A stretch of 35,139 nucleotides of DNA, from positions 1 to 35,139 of the forward strand of contig VXOJ01000029.1 in the NCBI GenBank assembly GCA_009840115.1, read 5' to 3'. Made by a program: the position numbers and the translations under genes. Below, in pieces: positions 31,740-35,139 of the stretch. Each line of letters opens with the position of its first letter. The first letter of the stretch is position 1. A model generated the notes under the pieces. The model searched no databases and was not told where the DNA came from. It saw only the letters and a list, made by a program, of their open reading frames with translations. The stretch is from Gemmatimonadales bacterium (GTDB taxonomy: Bacteria; Gemmatimonadota; Gemmatimonadetes; Palauibacterales; Palauibacteraceae).

Positions 31740-32261
31740 TCAGATGTCGAGCAGGCCGGCGGGGAGCTTCATGCGGACCTCGCCGGCCTCGAAGTCCAGG
31801 TCCACGACGAGGTCCGCCTCGAACGGGACGAGCCGCTCGCGGCCGTCGACGTCGAGCGCGAGGAGCGGCGCGCCGGGCTGATCGTAGACCTCCCGGATCA
31901 CTCCGATCGTCGTGTCACCCTCGCACACCGACATGCCGATCAGATCGTGCAGCAGGTAGCCCCCGTCCGGCAGCTCCGGCAGCTCTTCGCGGGCGACGGC
32001 CAAGCGCGCGCCGCGGAGCCCCTCTGCCGCGGTGCGGTCCGCGACCTCGCGGACCTCGACTAGCCACCGCCCGCCGTGGAGCCGCGCCGTCTCCAGCGTG
32101 AGCGCCTGGGGCGGGGGCGCCCCGCCGGCGTCGATGAGCTGGAGCCGGCGACCCGCCTGGAAGAGCGCTTCGGCGTGGTCGGTTTCGGCTTCGAGGAGCA
32201 GCCCGCCGCGGATCCCGTGCGGCCGGGCGATGCGGGCCACGATCACGGGCACGTCGGACAT
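31740..32261 (-). CDS. rimM: ribosome maturation factor RimM
   Basis: This 173-residue protein assists late 30S assembly, binding S19. The N-terminal barrel is seen in VIVARIARPHGIRGGLLLEAETD and the PRC-barrel in YLLHDLIGMSV, GVIREVYDQPGAPLLALDVDGRERLVPFEADLVVDLDFEAGEVRMKLPAGLLDI. The length is normal. The start at ATG 32261 is 13 bases after the rpsP stop. In many bacteria a KH-domain gene (khpA) sits between rpsP and rimM; it is absent here. Confidence 0.96.
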   Translation of the reverse strand: MSDVPVIVARIARPHGIRGGLLLEAETDHAEALFQAGRRLQLIDAGGAPPPQALTLETARLHGGRWLVEVREVADRTAAEGLRGARLAVAREELPELPDGGYLLHDLIGMSVCEGDTTIGVIREVYDQPGAPLLALDVDGRERLVPFEADLVVDLDFEAGEVRMKLPAGLLDI

Positions 32262-32274
32262 GGTGACAGCGAGG

Positions 32275-32889
32275 CTAGTCGGCGTCGGCGCCGGCTTTCG
32301 CCTCGTCGCCGGCGTCGTCCGCCTCGGCGGCGGTGTCGTCCGCTTCAGCCGCGTCGTCGGCCGAAGCGGCCGTCTCGGCCTCCGGCGCTGCCTCTGCCTC
32401 GGGTGCCGCCTCTGCCTCGGTCGTTGCCTCCGCCTCCGCAGCCGCCTCGGCTTCGGGCGCCGCCTCCACCTCGGCCTCCGCTTCGGCCGGCGCGGCCTCC
32501 TCGGCGGCGGGCGGCTCGGGCTCGGGCTCCGGCGGGGCCTCGGCGCTCGGCATCGGACGCTGGGACGTGCCGCGCTGTCCCGGCGGCGGACCGATCTCGA
32601 TGATCGCCGTCTCGAGCGACATCGGATCCACGCCGTCGTGGAACTGCTTCCAGACGCCCGTCTTCCGCAGGAGCGAGCGCACCGTGTCCGTCGGCTGCGC
32701 GCCCTCGTTGAGCCAGTGCAGCGTGCGCGCGGCGTTGATCCGCACGAGCGACGGCTGCGTGCGCGGGTTGTAGAGCCCGAGGCGCTCGATCGACGCGCCC
32801 GATGTCCCTTCCCGCGAATCCGTCACGATGATGCGGAACGAGGCCGCCTTCTTCGCCCCACGCCGCTTGAGTCTGATTGTCGTCGCCAT
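32275..32889 (-). CDS. rpsP: 30S ribosomal protein S16 with long acidic tail
   Basis: Residues 1 to about 84 are a standard S16 (ATTIRLKRRGAKKAASFRIIV, IERLGLYNPRTQ, ARTLHWLNEGAQPTDTVRSLL). About 120 further residues follow, including a run of Ala/Glu/Asp-rich repeats (about 116-204), giving 204 residues against the usual 80-100. The tail's function is unknown; it would be highly negative and probably disordered. ATG 32889 has GGAG six bases upstream. It follows ffh after 23 bases. Confidence 0.95.
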   Translation of the reverse strand: MATTIRLKRRGAKKAASFRIIVTDSREGTSGASIERLGLYNPRTQPSLVRINAARTLHWLNEGAQPTDTVRSLLRKTGVWKQFHDGVDPMSLETAIIEIGPPPGQRGTSQRPMPSAEAPPEPEPEPPAAEEAAPAEAEAEVEAAPEAEAAAEAEATTEAEAAPEAEAAPEAETAASADDAAEADDTAAEADDAGDEAKAGADAD

Positions 32890-32912
32890 TCGGTTCTCCG
32901 ATTGTCTCCCTG

Positions 32913-34271
32913 CTAACCCAGTCCCTTGCCCAGCCGGCCGAGGTCTCCGGGACCTCCCGGCATCATCCGGGGCATGAGCTTGCCCATCTGTTTCATCATC
33001 TTCCGCATTTCGCGGAACTGCTTGAGGAGCCGGTTCACCTCGTGCACCGGCCGCCCCGATCCCTTCGCGATCCGCGCCCGGCGCGATCCGTTGAGGATCT
33101 CCGGCCGCCGCCGCTCTTCCGGCGTCATCGAGAGGATGATCGCCTCCAAATGCCTCACCCGCCGAGGGTCGACGTCCGCCTGGTCCAGCATGCGCGCGTC
33201 GATACCCGGCATCATCTTCAGCAACCCCTTCAGGGGTCCCATCTTCTGGATCTGCTGGATCGAGGTCAGGAAGTCCGCCAGATCGAACTCCCCCTTCCCC
33301 GCCAACATCTTCTTCTGCAACCGCTCGGTCTCGCCGAGGTCGACCGTCTGCTGCGCGCGCTCCACGAGGCCGACGATGTCCCCCATCTGGAGGATCCGGC
33401 CGGCCATGCGCTCCGGATCGAAGACCGTGAGGTCCTCGGGCCGCTCGCCCGTTCCGACGAATCGGATCGGCACGCCGAGCACGCTGTAGATCGAGAGCGC
33501 CGCGCCCCCGCGGGCGTCCCCGTCCATCTTCGTGAGGACGATTCCCGTCAGCCCCACCGCGCCGTGGAATCCCTCGGCGATCCGCACCGCTTCCTGCCCC
33601 GTCATCCCGTCCGCCACGAGCAGGACCTGCTGCGGCTCCACGGCCGCCTTCACGCGCCGGAGTTCGTCCAGCAACTCCTCGTCCGCCTGCAGCCGGCCGG
33701 CCATGTCGAGGAGCAGGTGCGTGACCCCGCTCCGCCTCGCCTCGTCCAGCGCGCCGCGGGCCAGTTCCGACATGTCCTCGCCGCTCGGCCGCGCCAGAAG
33801 CGGCACGCCGATCCGCTCCGCCAGCGCCTCCAACTGCTCGGGGGCCGCCGGGCGGTAGGGATCGCACGCCACCAGCGCGGGCCGCCGCCCGTCCGTCGCC
33901 AGGCGCCGCCCCAGCTTCGCCGCCGTCGTCGTCTTCCCCGACCCCTGCAGGCCGACGAGCATGATCACCGTGGGCGGAACCGACGCCTCCGACTCCTCCG
34001 GCGCCGCCTCCCCCAGCAGGGCGACGAGTTCGTCGTGGACGATCTTCACGATCTGATCGCCCGGCCGAACCGACTTCAGCACATCCTCGCCGAGCGCGCG
34101 CTCCTTCACCTTCGCGAGGAAGTCGCGCACGACCCGGAAGTTGACGTCCGCCTCGAGCAGGGCCCGCCGCACCTCGCGCAGCCCCTCGTCCAGCATCTTT
34201 TCCGTGATGACGCCGCGCTGGCGCAACTTCTTCAGCGCACCGTCGAGCCGGTCACCCAGGCGTTCGAACAT
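32913..34271 (-). CDS. ffh: signal recognition particle protein Ffh (SRP54)
   Basis: This 452-residue protein targets nascent membrane and secreted proteins to the membrane with FtsY. The order is N domain (1 to about 90; MFERLGDRLDGALKKL), GTPase domain (about 100-295) with P-loop GLQGSGKTTTAAKL, DPYRPAAPEQL, TKMDGDARGG and GTGERPEDL, and the Met-rich M domain (about 325-445) with a Met-rich C-terminus (RKMMKQMGKLMPRMMPGG). The G3 motif reads DMAGRL instead of the usual DTAGRL. The start ATG 34271 is fixed by the family N-terminus and lies 17 bases after the T-tract of a strong terminator, so the first gene of the operon may be controlled by read-through. Confidence 0.96.
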   Translation of the reverse strand: MFERLGDRLDGALKKLRQRGVITEKMLDEGLREVRRALLEADVNFRVVRDFLAKVKERALGEDVLKSVRPGDQIVKIVHDELVALLGEAAPEESEASVPPTVIMLVGLQGSGKTTTAAKLGRRLATDGRRPALVACDPYRPAAPEQLEALAERIGVPLLARPSGEDMSELARGALDEARRSGVTHLLLDMAGRLQADEELLDELRRVKAAVEPQQVLLVADGMTGQEAVRIAEGFHGAVGLTGIVLTKMDGDARGGAALSIYSVLGVPIRFVGTGERPEDLTVFDPERMAGRILQMGDIVGLVERAQQTVDLGETERLQKKMLAGKGEFDLADFLTSIQQIQKMGPLKGLLKMMPGIDARMLDQADVDPRRVRHLEAIILSMTPEERRRPEILNGSRRARIAKGSGRPVHEVNRLLKQFREMRKMMKQMGKLMPRMMPGGPGDLGRLGKGLG

Positions 34272-34288
34272 CCACCGTTCCAGGCATC

Positions 34289-34320
34289 AAAAAAACGCGA
34301 TTGGAAGGTCTCCATTCGCG
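34289..34320 (-). terminator. intrinsic terminator between purA and ffh, possible attenuator
   Basis: On the minus strand, CGCGA-A-TGGA-GACCT-TCCA-A-TCGCG (5- and 4-bp stems around one A-A mismatch) is followed by seven T. This is a textbook Rho-independent terminator for purA. It sits only 17 bases before the ffh start codon, so the ffh operon must be transcribed through it. Confidence 0.8.
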
Positions 34321-34369
34321 TCTCGAGAAGGCACCGAACCGCCCGCACCCGATCCGTATTGAGCCGCGC

Positions 34370-34398
34370 AGTTTAGGGATTATCGCGACTTCAGGCAA
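34370..34398 (-). promoter_or_regulatory. promoter candidate upstream of the terminator before ffh
   Basis: TTGCCT (34398-34393), a 17-base spacer and TAAACT (34375-34370) are partial -35/-10 matches. A start near 34363 would give a ~90-base leader containing the terminator hairpin. Confidence 0.35.
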
Positions 34399-34416
34399 CG
34401 AATCCGGGCAACGAAT
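34394..34416. repeat. direct repeat of GGCAACGAAT, 13 bases apart
   Basis: GGCAACGAAT occurs at 34394-34403 and 34407-34416, separated by CCG, immediately after the purA stop. Read on the minus strand it is ATTCGTTGCC, sharing GTTGCC with the phased array at 21394-21434. Confidence 0.5.
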
Positions 34417-35073
34417 TCAGGCCGCGGCCCCCGCGGACAGCGCGATCGTCTCGCGCCGGGCCGCGCCGACACCGACGAAGCGGATGGGCGCGGCGCAGAC
34501 CTCCTCGATCCTGGCGAGGTAGCGGCGCGCGGAATCCGGCAGGTCGCCGAAGGTCCGGCAGCCGGTCGTGTCCGCGTTCCAGCCCGGCCACCGCTCGTAG
34601 ACCGGACGCACGCGGGCGAGATCCGCGACGGAGTCCGGAAACGACGCGGTCGGCGCCCCGTCGAGTTCGTAACCGGTCGAGAGCCGGATCGTCTCGAACG
34701 TGTCGAGCACGTCCAGCTTCGTGACCGCGAGGCCGGTGAGGCCGTTCACGCCGGCCGCGTAGCGGGCGACGCTGCCGTCGAACCAGCCCGGGCGGCGGGG
34801 GCGGCCGGTGGTCGCGCCGAACTCGCCGCCCAGTTGCCGCAGGCGCTCGGCCTCCGCCTCCGGGAGTTCCGTCGGCAGCGGGCCCTCGCCCACGCGCGTG
34901 ATGTAGGCCTTCACGACGCCGATCACCTCGTCGATCAGGGTGGGCCCGATCCCGGCGCCCGAGGCGGCACCTCCCGCCGTCGTCGTCGAGGAGGTGACGA
35001 ACGGATACGTCCCGTGGTCGATATCGAGGAGCGCTCCCTGCGCCCCCTCGAGGAGGACCCGCCCCCCCGAGGC
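34417..35073 (-). CDS. purA: adenylosuccinate synthetase, C-terminal part only
   Basis: About 218 codons of PurA, which joins IMP and aspartate with GTP in the AMP branch of purine synthesis. Recognisable blocks are VLLEGAQGALLDIDHGTYPFVTSS, TTAGGAASGAGIGP, VGEGPLPTEL, GATTGRPRRPGWFD, GLTGLAVTKLDVLD and the C-terminal IRFVGVGAARRETI. The N-terminal GTPase half is missing because the contig ends. The sequence beyond 35073 is adapter and supplies a false ATG at 35088. The stop TGA is at 34419-34417. Confidence 0.93.
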   Translation of the reverse strand, partial: ASGGRVLLEGAQGALLDIDHGTYPFVTSSTTTAGGAASGAGIGPTLIDEVIGVVKAYITRVGEGPLPTELPEAEAERLRQLGGEFGATTGRPRRPGWFDGSVARYAAGVNGLTGLAVTKLDVLDTFETIRLSTGYELDGAPTASFPDSVADLARVRPVYERWPGWNADTTGCRTFGDLPDSARRYLARIEEVCAAPIRFVGVGAARRETIALSAGAAA

Positions 35074-35139
35074 CGGTCGGTTATACACATCTGACGCTGC
35101 CGACGATCTTACGGGGGTAGATCTCGGGGGTGGCGGGTT
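35074..35139 (-). other. Illumina Nextera/P5 sequencing adapter remnant, not genomic
   Basis: From 35081 the plus strand reads TTATACACATCTGACGCTGC followed by CGACGA, the reverse complement of the Nextera Read 1 adapter. An 8-base index (TCTTACGG) and a degraded copy of the P5 end (GTAGATCTCGG core at 35116-35126) follow. Most mismatches are changes to G, typical of low-quality bases. The seven bases before it (35074-35080) fit the transposon end with the same error type. Confidence 0.93.

Noticed and set aside
34289..34363. A 4.5S/SRP RNA gene next to ffh.
   Set aside because: The conserved GGAAGCAGCC-type loop is absent; the sequence is explained by a terminator leader.

Overview
The window is a GC-rich bacterial contig with densely packed genes and many ATG/GTG/TTG starts preceded by GGAGG-type ribosome binding sites. 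Exported peptidases, BlaI/M56 sensor pairs, six-bladed beta-propeller proteins and a TonB-dependent receptor with an N-terminal carboxypeptidase-regulatory-like domain suggest a Gram-negative heterotroph. Gemmatimonadota, possibly the marine or sponge-associated lineages, is my best guess. That placement is inference from gene content; there is no rRNA to confirm it. The window looks like a whole contig: its right-hand ~66 bases are Illumina Nextera/P5 adapter, not genome.

Left part (1-7483). A minus-strand operon encodes a BlaI-type repressor, an M56 (BlaR1-type) membrane peptidase, a secreted beta-propeller protein and a second M56 peptidase. A paralogous propeller gene lies at the left edge and a metallo-beta-lactamase-fold lipoprotein sits between them on the plus strand. 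The two M56 proteins share a periplasmic domain that is not a penicillin-binding domain, so they probably sense something other than beta-lactams. The upstream M56 gene has no stop codon where its domain ends and runs on over the propeller gene in another frame.

Middle part (7484-26610). A secreted S9D glutamyl-endopeptidase-like protease is followed by a minus-strand VapBC toxin-antitoxin pair. Then comes a plus-strand series: SDR oxidoreductase, fused HyuA-HyuB (5-oxoprolinase-like) enzyme, a lipoprotein combining Calx-beta, leucine-rich repeats and a zinc metalloprotease, an M14 carboxypeptidase-like lipoprotein and a cell-wall amidase. A minus-strand outer-membrane barrel, a two-TM protein and a TonB-dependent receptor follow. 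Together these look like extracellular protein/peptide breakdown and uptake, with oxoproline or hydantoin-type ring opening as a possible intracellular step.

Right part (26611-35139). It holds tRNA-Lys(UUU), a small exported protein, an orphan AbrB antitoxin with what may be the first codons of a lost vapC, a methyltransferase and a GH113-like glycosidase. The conserved operon ffh-rpsP-rimM-trmD-rplS-rnhB follows, then purA truncated by the contig end. A strong intrinsic terminator lies immediately before the ffh start codon.

Repeats: one palindrome (GACGTTCCCGCGGGAACGTC or its 16-base core) occurs three times, twice between convergent gene ends and once inside the hydantoinase/oxoprolinase reading frame. 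I saw no CRISPR array, insertion sequence or rRNA.
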